Source of the DNA: Synergistales bacterium
Lineage (GTDB): Bacteria; Synergistota; Synergistia; Synergistales; Aminithiophilaceae
DNA length: 52,015 nucleotides
Direction: 5' to 3'
Assembly: GCA_018433595.1 (NCBI GenBank)
Contig: JAHDQY010000023.1
Span: forward strand, 1 to 52,015
Within the stretch, counting starts at the first letter, position 1. Each line of letters opens with the position of its first letter. The position numbers and the translations under genes are program-made. Shown here one piece after another: positions 25,350-33,328 of the stretch. The notes under the pieces are model-generated. The model was not told the origin of the DNA, made no database searches, and worked only from the letters and a program-made list of their open reading frames with translations.

Positions 25350-27229
25350 GGCCTCTCTCCCAGGTCGTTGGCTTCGAGGAAGAGCGCCACCGAAGAGAAA
25401 GCCGAGAGGAAAAGAGGCTGTCCTGAAAAGGCCAGAGGGGAGAGGGGCCCCAGCAGCATGAAATTGAAGCTGCGATAGCCGTCGGAAGGGGCGCTCTGCG
25501 GGTCGGGGAAGCGCTGGTAGATGGAAAGAGCCTCTCCGTCACCGCCGGCAAGGTCGCGAAGGCTTGCGAGCTCGCTTCCTCCAGTGAGGCCGAAGCCGAC
25601 GAAGAGAGCCCGGAGCTGGCCGACGACTTCAGGATGGAGGCTGGCCAGGGTCTGGCTCACGAAAAGCCAGCCCAGACCGTATTTACGGGTCTCCCGGCTG
25701 GCCGAGACGAGGAGATCCCGCACCCGCCCCTTCTGCCCCTCCAGAGTTCCCCGGGGGACAAAGCGGTGGGCCTCGTCGAGGACGACAAGGGTGTTGAGGC
25801 GCTCTCCCTCGAGATAGGCCTCTTCCCCTCGGCGCCGGAGCGCCTCGAGGAGGCGCCAGACGACGAGGCCCTGGATCTCTTCATCCCAGATCATGTCGGC
25901 CCCTCCGGCGGCGATGGAGACGCCGCGGTCGAGCCCCTCCCGGGAGAGGTTGACAACGACGATCCGATCCCCCCGAGAGGACTCCTCGACGAGGCGGGAG
26001 ACCGAGACCGTCCCTTTGCGGCGATCATCGAAGAGAATCGTCATGGCCCGCCAGAGACGGCGGATCTGCTCCTTCTGAGAGGGGTCGCTCCAGTAGTCGC
26101 GGGCCTTGCGGAGGTGACGCTCCACGGAGTCGTCGGTCATGTAGACCCGCTTGACGAAGACCTCGTCGGAGACGATCTCGCCTACGGCCTCGAAGGCCGC
26201 GTCGCCGCTCAGCGCCGTCAGGTCGATATGGCGCTCCCGAAGCTCCCGGCTCAGCTGTTCGGCGGCGAGGTCGCGCTTTTCCCCCCGGGGGTAGCCGAGC
26301 CACTGGAAGACGAGGGCCTTGCCGACGACGTCCTCGAAAAGCTCCCAGCTGTCGAGGACGAGACTGCGCAGCGGAACGGCCTGGACCTTCTTTCCGAACC
26401 GCTCCTCGGCGACGCGGCCCCAGTCGAAGAGGAAGCCCTCCTGATCGGAGGGGCCTCCGAGGTCTCGGCTGAACTCCCCCTGAGGATCGAAGACGAAAAG
26501 GGACGTCCCCCGATGACGGGCGAAACCCGTGAGAACCATCTTGGCCAGAACGGACTTGCCCGACCCGGTTCGGCCGAAGATGCCCATGTGGTAGGTGTCG
26601 CCGGCGCCTCCCGGACCCTTTCGGAAATGGCGGATCCAGGTCGGCAGGAGGAGATCGCGCCCCCTGGGGCCGTAAGCCGTCCCGAGGTAGAAAAGGTCGG
26701 GGCTGTTTTTCCGGAGCAGCCCTCGAAGGAAGTCGTCGCTGACGATAAAAGCGGGACTCCCCGAGGGGGGAACCGTTCCCAGAAGAGAGGGGACGGCGGT
26801 CTCTTCGGCCCCCCGCAGGGCGAAGACGGCGCTCAGGACCAGATCGGCCCGATAGAGATCCTCCGAAGCCGAGGGAGGCAGGCTGCCGACGGAGCTGATG
26901 ACCGATCGGGCCGTGGCGCCGGAGAAGAGTTCGTTCTCCATGGCGACGCGGCGCACCTGTCCTACGGCGAAGGTGCACTCCCCGTCCTGGCGGAAGGGGA
27001 TGACGACCCAACGGCCCAGGAGGGCACGGGATCTCGCTCCGGCCAGAAGATCGACGGCAAGGGCATCCGTCGAGCTCGGGGCGGCGACGATTCCGAAGAG
27101 CAAGGCCTCTCCGTCGAAGGGAAGATCCCTTTCCGGAGGCTTTCCGGCGGCAGGAGTTCCTTCGACGCCGGGCATGGGAGTCTCTTCGTCGACGTCGCTC
27201 CAGCTGAGAGGGTCAAAGGTTTCGGTCAT
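25346..27229 (-). CDS. herA: HerA hexameric DNA translocase
   Basis: 627 residues of the FtsK-HerA superfamily. An N-terminal HAS-barrel-like region (about 40-140) precedes the ATPase. Walker A is GRTGSGKS at 219-226, followed by LFVFDPQGEF; Walker B with the catalytic Glu is NTLVVLDEAHRFVP near residue 480; sensor-like segment SRETRKYGLGWLFVSQT follows. It should pump DNA into the NurA nuclease during end resection. The ATG at 27229 overlaps the rad50 stop by 4 nt (ATGA); the open frame to 27274 is an artefact. Confidence 0.93.
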   Translation of the reverse strand: MTETFDPLSWSDVDEETPMPGVEGTPAAGKPPERDLPFDGEALLFGIVAAPSSTDALAVDLLAGARSRALLGRWVVIPFRQDGECTFAVGQVRRVAMENELFSGATARSVISSVGSLPPSASEDLYRADLVLSAVFALRGAEETAVPSLLGTVPPSGSPAFIVSDDFLRGLLRKNSPDLFYLGTAYGPRGRDLLLPTWIRHFRKGPGGAGDTYHMGIFGRTGSGKSVLAKMVLTGFARHRGTSLFVFDPQGEFSRDLGGPSDQEGFLFDWGRVAEERFGKKVQAVPLRSLVLDSWELFEDVVGKALVFQWLGYPRGEKRDLAAEQLSRELRERHIDLTALSGDAAFEAVGEIVSDEVFVKRVYMTDDSVERHLRKARDYWSDPSQKEQIRRLWRAMTILFDDRRKGTVSVSRLVEESSRGDRIVVVNLSREGLDRGVSIAAGGADMIWDEEIQGLVVWRLLEALRRRGEEAYLEGERLNTLVVLDEAHRFVPRGTLEGQKGRVRDLLVSASRETRKYGLGWLFVSQTLASLHPEVVGQLRALFVGFGLTGGSELASLRDLAGGDGEALSIYQRFPDPQSAPSDGYRSFNFMLLGPLSPLAFSGQPLFLSAFSSVALFLEANDLGERP

Positions 27230-29913
27230 GGTCGTTCCTCCTCTACGGAGAGGCGCCCCTCTTCCAGACGCCATTGCCTGGGAAAAGAGGCGGCCACGTC
27301 GGGGTCATGTGTGATCACGGCGACGAAGGCCTCCCGCCCCAACGTTCCCAGAAGGTCGATGACGCGGTCCAGATGACGGTCGTCAAGCATGGCCAATCCC
27401 TCGTCGATGAAGAGCACCTCCTGGAAACCGACGTGGGAGGCGAGGCGCCGAAGCATGAGAAGGGCAATGAAGGAGCGTTCCCCGCCGGAGAGGCTGGAGG
27501 CGGGACGGACTCCTTCGGCCTCGACGACTTCGATGATTCCTCCGCGGGCGCGAAGGTGCCAGCCCTTGTCAGGGAGAGCCCCGTTGACGGACTGAAGAAG
27601 CCTCTCCATCAGGTAGTCGCCGACGAAGCGGGGGAAGCTTCTTCCGTCGGTGAGGCGGAAGAGGCGCCGGGCGCCATCGGCGGCCGGAAGAAGTTCCCGC
27701 GATCGGCCTTCGGCCTCCCGGAACCGCCTTTCCAGCCCCTTCCGCTCGGAATGCATCTCCTCCAGACGGGCCCTGAGAGCCCAGGCTTCTTTCATCTTCT
27801 CTTCGGCCTCGTCGAGACGATCGGCCAGATCCTGCAGCGGAGGGGGATCGGAAGGCAGGGCGGCACGATAGGAATCGACAGCCCGTCGGGCGTTTTCGTC
27901 CGCCCTTCGCGATCCTTCCTCGCGTGCCAGGGCCGCCTCGAACGCTCCCGCCGGAAGCGTCCCCTCCCCGAGAGAGAGGGCCTCCCGGAGTTCCTCGACA
28001 TTCCAGCGGTGGTGCCGGGAGGCCTCTCGCCACTCACGGCGCGCTTCAGCCAGTCCCGAGAGCGCCTCTTCAAGGCGTTCCCGGGCCGAAACCCTCTCCG
28101 CCTCAAGGCGCGTCGCCTCCATCTTCAGCCGCTCCGCTTCATCGCGCATCGCCTCGCCGCGGCGGCGGAGATCCTCGCGAAGGAGGAGAAGCTCTTCCCG
28201 ACGACGGCGGGCCGCGAAGAAGCGCTCCAGCTCCTTGTCGTCGGGGAAGCCCAGAGCCTCGTCACGGGCCTGTCTTCGCCGGGTGACGGCCTCCAGCTGG
28301 CGCTGACGCTCCTGAAGCGTTCCTCCCAAGGTGTCGAGGGCCTTCACCGTCTGTTCACGCTCTCTTTCGAACGCCGCCGGGTCGAAGGCCTCCGAAAGGG
28401 GCTCCGCCTCGTCAGGAAGGTCGCTGGGCAGGGAGACCAGCTCCTTCCGAATCCGATACCCCTCCCGAAGGAGGTCGAGACAGCGCTGACGACTTCGGGC
28501 CTGCCCTTCAAGACGATCCTGAAGGCCGGCCTCCCTCAGGGAGGCGGCGAACTTCAGGGCGCGGGCCCCCCGAAACCGCTCCGGTCTCACCAGCCCGTCA
28601 TCATCGGCCAGAAGATGCAGCCAGGCCAGAAGGGCCTCGGAGAGACCGGAGACAAGGGAGGCGAGGCGATGAGCCTCCTCGCGATGGCGGTTCAGAACCC
28701 GATCCCGTCTCTCTTGCAGCTCCTTCCGCCGCAGGAAGGCCCATCGCCGCTCTAGGCGGTCGAGGCCGGACCGGAGAGCTTCGAGCTCCCTTCTCCCCTC
28801 GTCGAGGGAACGACGCAGCCGCTCCTCCTCCGCTCTCGCCTCAGCCAGGGCTTTTCCTTCCTCGGCCAGGCGGGCCGGCTCCTCTACGGCGGCAAGAAGG
28901 GCTTCCATCTCCCTCCACTCCCTGCGCAGCGACCGCAGGAGAGCCTCTTTGGCCGCCAGCTTTTCGATTCGGGCTTCACCTTCCCTGCAAAGAGCCGCGA
29001 CACGGCGATGACGCTCTCCGACGTTTCGGGCCCGCTCCAGAAGGCGGCGGAGCCCCTCGGTGGCCTCGCCGAGTCGGGCGAGGCGCCGGACCTCGGCAAG
29101 ACGGGAACGGGACGCCTTCAGGTCAAGGCCCGCCGCCGAGGCAGCCGACTCGAGGCGGTCAAGCTCCTTTCTGGAGTCGAAGGCCCGGCGAAGGCCCCGG
29201 ACCTCCCTTTCGGAAAGGGCGATCGCCGATGCGGCCTCCTGGAGACGGCAGGAGAGCTCCTCTTCAACCGGAAGGAGGGAGAGACGTTCGTCGAGAGCCT
29301 TTTTCTCCCCTTCCAGACGCTCTTCCTCGGCCTGTGCGAGATCAAGAACGGCCCGGGCCCTCTCCCGAAGACGCTCCTCGTCGTCAAGACCGAGAACGGA
29401 GGAGAGGACGGACCAGCGCTCCGACGGCGTGGAGTCGATGAGGCGGGTCACCATCCCCTGGGGGACGAAGACGGAGGCGAGAAAGGAATCCTTGAGACGG
29501 GCCAGGCGATCCCCCCTGGCCGGGAAGGGACGCGGTGCGAGAAGATCGGCAAGCAGCCCGGCCGCTTCCTGGACCGTCGAGGCCAAGGGCTCCCAGGAAG
29601 CGCCGTCGAAGCGCTCCAGCAGGACTTCCTGAGAACGATTCCTTCGGAACTTCCGCGTCACCCGGAAAATCCCCTTCGAAACGGAAAAGGAGAGGACGAC
29701 CTCGCCCCATTCGGCCCCGAGACGCACCAGCCCCGATTGCTTGACGACCCGGACCGGCGAAGGCTCCCCGAAAAGAGCGACGACGAGAGCATCGAGGAGA
29801 GAGCTCTTCCCCGAACCGTTGGGGCCGACGATGGCGACGACTCCCGGATCGAAGACGATTTCGGCGCTCTCCAGTCCGAGCAGGTTCGTGACGGACAGGG
29901 AGTGAAGCTTCAC
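27226..29913 (-). CDS. sbcC: Rad50/SbcC-type SMC-like ATPase
   Basis: 895 residues. Walker A is GPNGSGKSSLL at 30-40; the ABC signature SSLSGGERSF is near 806-815 and Walker B EVLFIDEGLAMLDD near 832. Between them lie two long coiled-coil arms rich in Glu, Arg and Leu. SbcC/Rad50 proteins usually carry a CxxC zinc hook at the arm tip; here the only central cysteines are isolated (LSCRL, ALCREG, QRCLDL), so no hook is seen. With SbcD it recognises and processes DNA ends. ATG overlaps sbcD by 4 nt and the stop overlaps herA by 4 nt. Confidence 0.93.
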   Translation of the reverse strand: MKLHSLSVTNLLGLESAEIVFDPGVVAIVGPNGSGKSSLLDALVVALFGEPSPVRVVKQSGLVRLGAEWGEVVLSFSVSKGIFRVTRKFRRNRSQEVLLERFDGASWEPLASTVQEAAGLLADLLAPRPFPARGDRLARLKDSFLASVFVPQGMVTRLIDSTPSERWSVLSSVLGLDDEERLRERARAVLDLAQAEEERLEGEKKALDERLSLLPVEEELSCRLQEAASAIALSEREVRGLRRAFDSRKELDRLESAASAAGLDLKASRSRLAEVRRLARLGEATEGLRRLLERARNVGERHRRVAALCREGEARIEKLAAKEALLRSLRREWREMEALLAAVEEPARLAEEGKALAEARAEEERLRRSLDEGRRELEALRSGLDRLERRWAFLRRKELQERRDRVLNRHREEAHRLASLVSGLSEALLAWLHLLADDDGLVRPERFRGARALKFAASLREAGLQDRLEGQARSRQRCLDLLREGYRIRKELVSLPSDLPDEAEPLSEAFDPAAFEREREQTVKALDTLGGTLQERQRQLEAVTRRRQARDEALGFPDDKELERFFAARRRREELLLLREDLRRRGEAMRDEAERLKMEATRLEAERVSARERLEEALSGLAEARREWREASRHHRWNVEELREALSLGEGTLPAGAFEAALAREEGSRRADENARRAVDSYRAALPSDPPPLQDLADRLDEAEEKMKEAWALRARLEEMHSERKGLERRFREAEGRSRELLPAADGARRLFRLTDGRSFPRFVGDYLMERLLQSVNGALPDKGWHLRARGGIIEVVEAEGVRPASSLSGGERSFIALLMLRRLASHVGFQEVLFIDEGLAMLDDRHLDRVIDLLGTLGREAFVAVITHDPDVAASFPRQWRLEEGRLSVEEERP

Positions 29914-31025
29914 TGAGGAGCCTCCCCATCCCCGTCTCTCAGGAGAAGGCTCCAGACCTCCTCGGGATCACGTCCCTGAAGAAGAGCCGACCCGGCCTGG
30001 ATCAGCAGCTCCCGGCGAGGGCCCTCGCCCTCTTCCCGTTCGACGAAGCGACGCCAGAGTTCCTCGACGACCAGAGGCTCAGCCCCCTCGTCGATCGCCT
30101 CTTCCGTCTCGCCGAAGGAGCCGAGCCGAAGCTGAACGATCCGCTCTCCCCCTCGCAGGTCCCGGAAACGCTCCAACAGGACGGCGCGTGAAAGAGAGGC
30201 CTCTTTCAGAAAGACGCGGATCCAGCAGGCCTCGTGGCGGGTCAGATCCTCTTCGAGAACCTCCAGGGCGGTCTTTTCGCTGTCGTAGTCCAGAGTCTTC
30301 AGTTCCCGGGCCTGAAGGGGCAGGGACTGGACGACGCCGTCGGCTCCCCAGAGCAGCCCCACGTCGACGCCCTCCTGGGAGAAGTCGACGCGATAGGGAG
30401 AGCCGACATAGAAGGCGGGAGGATCGGTCAGAACCTGGCCGTGACGGTGGATGTGGCCGCAGAAGACGGCGTCGAAGGCCCCCTTTTTCAGCAGGGAAAG
30501 AGGAAGAGTCGCCTCCTTCAGCCCCGGTACGGTCCCCTCCAGAGCCAGATGGGCCAGGAGAAAGCGCCATCGCACCTCCTGCGAACCGCTCTCCCGCAGA
30601 GGCTCCAGAAGCGTCTCCAGGCCGCCGGGAGGGATCTGATGGGGACGAAGGTAGGGCAGGCAGAGGAAGTCGGCGTCGCCGAACGAGAGAAGCGAGGGGC
30701 GGTCGACGACGTGGAGACGCCCCTCGCCGCTCAGGATCTCCCAGACCTTGACGCCCGACCAGTCGTGATTGCCCTTGAGCAGGACGACATGAGGCTCTCC
30801 CGGAAGATCGAGAAGCCGGCGCAACGTCGAGGCGACGAGATGGACGGGACCGTCGCCGGGATAGCGGAAGCGGTCGAAGAGGTCGCCCAGGAGAAGGATG
30901 ACATCAGGCCGGCGGCGCGAGGCCTGATTGACGACTTCCGCCAGCGCTGATGCCACCTCGTCGGACCTGTCGACGCCCCAGGTCGTGGCGCCGACGTGCC
31001 AGTCTCCGCTGAGAAGGAACCGCAC
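29910..31025 (-). CDS. sbcD: Mre11/SbcD nuclease
   Basis: 371 residues. All phosphoesterase motifs are present: SGDWHVG (Asp8, His10), LLLGDLFDR (Asp48), LLKGNHDWS (Asn86, His87), LLAHLALEG and FCGHIHRHG. It is the Mn-dependent nuclease partner of Rad50/SbcC in double-strand break processing. A C-terminal region of about 100 residues would form the Rad50-binding cap. It begins 9 nt after the HD-hydrolase gene and is joined to sbcC by an ATGA overlap, so Mre11, Rad50, HerA and NurA are made from one message. Confidence 0.94.
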   Translation of the reverse strand: MRFLLSGDWHVGATTWGVDRSDEVASALAEVVNQASRRRPDVILLLGDLFDRFRYPGDGPVHLVASTLRRLLDLPGEPHVVLLKGNHDWSGVKVWEILSGEGRLHVVDRPSLLSFGDADFLCLPYLRPHQIPPGGLETLLEPLRESGSQEVRWRFLLAHLALEGTVPGLKEATLPLSLLKKGAFDAVFCGHIHRHGQVLTDPPAFYVGSPYRVDFSQEGVDVGLLWGADGVVQSLPLQARELKTLDYDSEKTALEVLEEDLTRHEACWIRVFLKEASLSRAVLLERFRDLRGGERIVQLRLGSFGETEEAIDEGAEPLVVEELWRRFVEREEGEGPRRELLIQAGSALLQGRDPEEVWSLLLRDGDGEAPQ

Positions 31026-31034
31026 CGACGCCCC

Positions 31035-31610
31035 TCAGTCGTCTTCGCCGAGGCCGATCTCTTTTTCGACGGGCCGGAGAGCGGCGATGGTCTCTTCGAC
31101 GATCCAATCCAGCGGCTTGCCGAGCATCTCCGCTCCGCGGGCGACGACATCCCGATCGACGCCGCGGGCGAAGGCCTTGTCCTTCCATTTCTTCTTAACC
31201 GACTTGAGCCCCAGATCCTGGAGCGACTTGCCGGGCCGAACAAGGGCGACGGCGGTGATGAAGCCGGTCATCTCGTCGACGGTGAAGAGAACTTTTTCCA
31301 GGTCCGTCTCAGGCTGGACGCCGCTCATCTCGGCCGCGTGGGAGCGCACGGCCCTGCAGAGCCATCCGGGAGCGCCTTCGGCTTCGAGGATGGAAGCCCC
31401 GACGGAGCCGTGAGAGGCCGGTGCGGACTCGGTCTGCTCCCAATCGAGATCGTGGAGGAGACCGGCCAGCGCCCAATCGTCACCGTCGCCTCCATAGAGA
31501 GCGGCGAAGTGGCGCATGGCCGCCTCGACGGCAAGTCCGTGACGGATGTGGCCGTCATCGGCATTGTGACGGGCCAGAAGTTCGAGGGCCCTTTCCCGCG
31601 TCATGGTCAT
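31035..31610 (-). CDS. HD-domain phosphohydrolase
   Basis: 191 residues. The metal ligands of the HD superfamily are visible: His in IRHGLAVEAAMRHF, HD in AGLLHDLDWEQTE, His in ASHGSVGASIL and His in AVRSHAAEMSG. Members cleave phosphate from nucleotides or act as phosphodiesterases; the substrate is not predictable. AAGGAGG precedes the ATG. It lies 24 nt after the dCMP deaminase gene and 9 nt before sbcD, so it may be a nucleotide-pool enzyme expressed with the resection genes. Confidence 0.88.
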   Translation of the reverse strand: MTMTRERALELLARHNADDGHIRHGLAVEAAMRHFAALYGGDGDDWALAGLLHDLDWEQTESAPASHGSVGASILEAEGAPGWLCRAVRSHAAEMSGVQPETDLEKVLFTVDEMTGFITAVALVRPGKSLQDLGLKSVKKKWKDKAFARGVDRDVVARGAEMLGKPLDWIVEETIAALRPVEKEIGLGEDD

Positions 31611-31634
31611 GAAAAAACCTCCTTAAAAGACAGA

Positions 31635-32123
31635 TCAGGGCGTGGTACCGCAGAATTCCCTGTCGAAAAGAACCGTCGGCGGAAGCTGAAGAACGGCGAT
31701 ACCCGACTCCTCCCTGAGCCGACGAGCCAGTTCGTCGGGATAGGGATGGATGAAGACGATGCGCTCGATGGCGGCGTTGATGATGGCCTTGGTGCAGAAG
31801 ACACAGGGTTCATGAGTGCAATAGAGAGTCCCTCCCGCCGTCGGGGAGCCGACGGCGGCGGCCTGGGCGATGGCATTGATCTCGGCGTGGGAGCCGCGGC
31901 AGATTTCGTGGCGCTCCCCCGAAGGGATGCCCATTTTCTCCCGGAGGCAGCCCACCTCGTCGCAGTGAGGCGTGCCCCGAGGGGCTCCGTTATAACCGGT
32001 GCTCAGGATCTGTCGGTCCCGGACGATGACGGCACCGACACGGCGGCGCAGGCAGGTGCTCCTCGTCGCCACGACAGCGGCGATAGTCAAGAAGTAGCTG
32101 TCCCAATCAGGCCTGGAGGCCAT
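31635..32123 (-). CDS. Deoxycytidylate deaminase (ComEB-like)
   Basis: 162 residues of the cytidine/deoxycytidylate deaminase family. The catalytic zinc motif is SHAEINAIAQAA with PCVFC; an extra zinc-binding set (PHCDEVGC and the following ERHEICRG) is typical of dCMP deaminases. It converts dCMP to dUMP for thymidylate synthesis. GGAG lies before the ATG at 32123. It heads the operon that continues with the HD hydrolase and SbcD-SbcC-HerA-NurA. No clear promoter was found upstream of it. Confidence 0.92.
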   Translation of the reverse strand: MASRPDWDSYFLTIAAVVATRSTCLRRRVGAVIVRDRQILSTGYNGAPRGTPHCDEVGCLREKMGIPSGERHEICRGSHAEINAIAQAAAVGSPTAGGTLYCTHEPCVFCTKAIINAAIERIVFIHPYPDELARRLREESGIAVLQLPPTVLFDREFCGTTP

Positions 32124-32145
32124 GGGGAATCATCTCCTTCGGCGA

Positions 32146-32154
32146 TGCTAGAAT
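32146..32154 (+). promoter_or_regulatory. Extended -10 promoter of the thioredoxin-like gene
   Basis: TGCTAGAAT fits the extended -10 pattern TGnTAnnnT; the -35 region is poor. Transcription would start about 55 nt before the GTG start at 32215, with an ACAAC/GTTGT inverted repeat in the leader. Confidence 0.45.
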
Positions 32155-32214
32155 GGTTGAACAACTGTTGTGATAGGCGCAAGCCCTTACCCATCGAAAG
32201 GAGTTGAAAGGGAC

Positions 32215-32769
32215 GTGTCGGAAAGAGCCCCCTGGGCAGGGGAGGGATTGACGGTTGAAGCGTTCTACCGACGATGCCCTGCCCGCTTTCTCGAAAGCTA
32301 CCGCGCCATGGAGGAACTTTTTCGCAATGCACCCGGCCTCATGGCCAGCCTCCCCCGCCTGGAGGAAGGGACGGTCCTTCACTGCTTCTGCAAGACCGCC
32401 TGTCCCGACTGCCAGATCATGATCCCTCTCCTCGATCTGATCTGCCGCCAGGGCTCCATCTCCCTGCGGATTCACAGCCACAAGAAATGGGCTCAAACGC
32501 TGGAAATCCTTGCAGAAGACCCGACAGCCCTGACGCTGCCGACGCTGCTGGCCACCGACGAAGAAGGCAAGCCCCTCCGCTGCCTCTTCGGAAGGCCCGG
32601 GGGGCTCGACGTGGTGACCTGGCGGACGGGAAAGGGCTGGGAAGACCTCTTCGCCTTTTTCGGGTCATCCCCTCTCAGGGACTCATCAGGGGAGGGAAGG
32701 GGAGTTCCGGAGCCGGCCCGACGATCCGGCGCGTCTCATCGAATTCGAAATCAAAAAGCGTCTGAATGA
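32215..32769 (+). CDS. Thioredoxin-fold protein with CPDC motif
   Basis: 184 residues. After a helical N-terminus, VLHCFCKTACPDCQIMIPLL carries a CPDC redox motif, followed by the cis-Pro region ALTLPTLLATDEEG, giving a thioredoxin fold. No signal peptide, so it acts in the cytoplasm, possibly as a thiol-disulfide oxidoreductase. The start is a GTG with AGGAG 11 nt upstream; the ATG at 32170 lacks a ribosome site. The last 95 bp overlap the end of the convergent unknown gene, so its C-terminal tail past residue 150 is of doubtful function. Confidence 0.75.
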   Translation: MSERAPWAGEGLTVEAFYRRCPARFLESYRAMEELFRNAPGLMASLPRLEEGTVLHCFCKTACPDCQIMIPLLDLICRQGSISLRIHSHKKWAQTLEILAEDPTALTLPTLLATDEEGKPLRCLFGRPGGLDVVTWRTGKGWEDLFAFFGSSPLRDSSGEGRGVPEPARRSGASHRIRNQKASE

Positions 32770-33328
32770 TGCGCAGGTCCGTCACATCGTCGGTATCGTA
32801 GGCGATGCCGAAACGGCGATAGCCGAAACGCTCGGCGAAAAAGGCGGTGTCGGACATCCCCTCGCAAGCCTTGTGGAGAATCTCACCGAAGAGGGAAAAG
32901 AAGGACTCCTCGTCGAAGAGCGGATTTTCGCTGGCCAGGGCGATCACCTTGCTCTCGTCGACAAGGATGGACCGGTCCCAAAAGCCGCAGAGAGTGAGCC
33001 CCGCCTTGAGCCCCCGAGAGGCCTGGGCCACGAGATGAGCCAAGGCCTCCATCGTCTTCGAGTAGCCGAAGACCATCAAAAAACCCAGGTCGATCCCCGC
33101 CCGCCCCGGATCAAGGAGGCCGCCCCGCATCAGCGGCCCCACCTGACCGCTTTTGAAGCTTCGCAGGCAGAGGAATTCGCTGTCGAGCTGAAAGGCATCG
33201 GCGGCGATGCGGTGAAGCGCCTCGCTATGAAGGGCGTTGACGGAGACGGGAAAGAAATCGAGCCCGTAGGGCGCCCAGAGGTCCATGTCGAGATCGACGT
33301 GACGATCCCAGTAGGGAAGGAGCGTCAC
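32675..33328 (-). CDS. Protein of unknown function coupled to CheV
   Basis: 217 residues, not recognised. No signal peptide, membrane helix or obvious catalytic motif. Conserved-looking blocks are LMRGGLLDPGRAGIDLGFLM, ALAHLVAQASRG and RFGIAYDTDDVTDLRIIQTL. The GTG start shares bases with the cheV stop (GTGA), so it is translated together with CheV; a downstream ATG (MDLWAPYG) is the alternative start. The longer open frame to 33604 is the shadow of cheV. The tight coupling hints at a chemotaxis or signalling role, which is inference only. Confidence 0.75.
   Translation of the reverse strand: MTLLPYWDRHVDLDMDLWAPYGLDFFPVSVNALHSEALHRIAADAFQLDSEFLCLRSFKSGQVGPLMRGGLLDPGRAGIDLGFLMVFGYSKTMEALAHLVAQASRGLKAGLTLCGFWDRSILVDESKVIALASENPLFDEESFFSLFGEILHKACEGMSDTAFFAERFGYRRFGIAYDTDDVTDLRIIQTLFDFEFDETRRIVGPAPELPFPPLMSP

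Noticed and set aside
25634-27376. 580-codon open frame on the plus strand
   Set aside because: Antisense to herA and the end of sbcC, both well supported.
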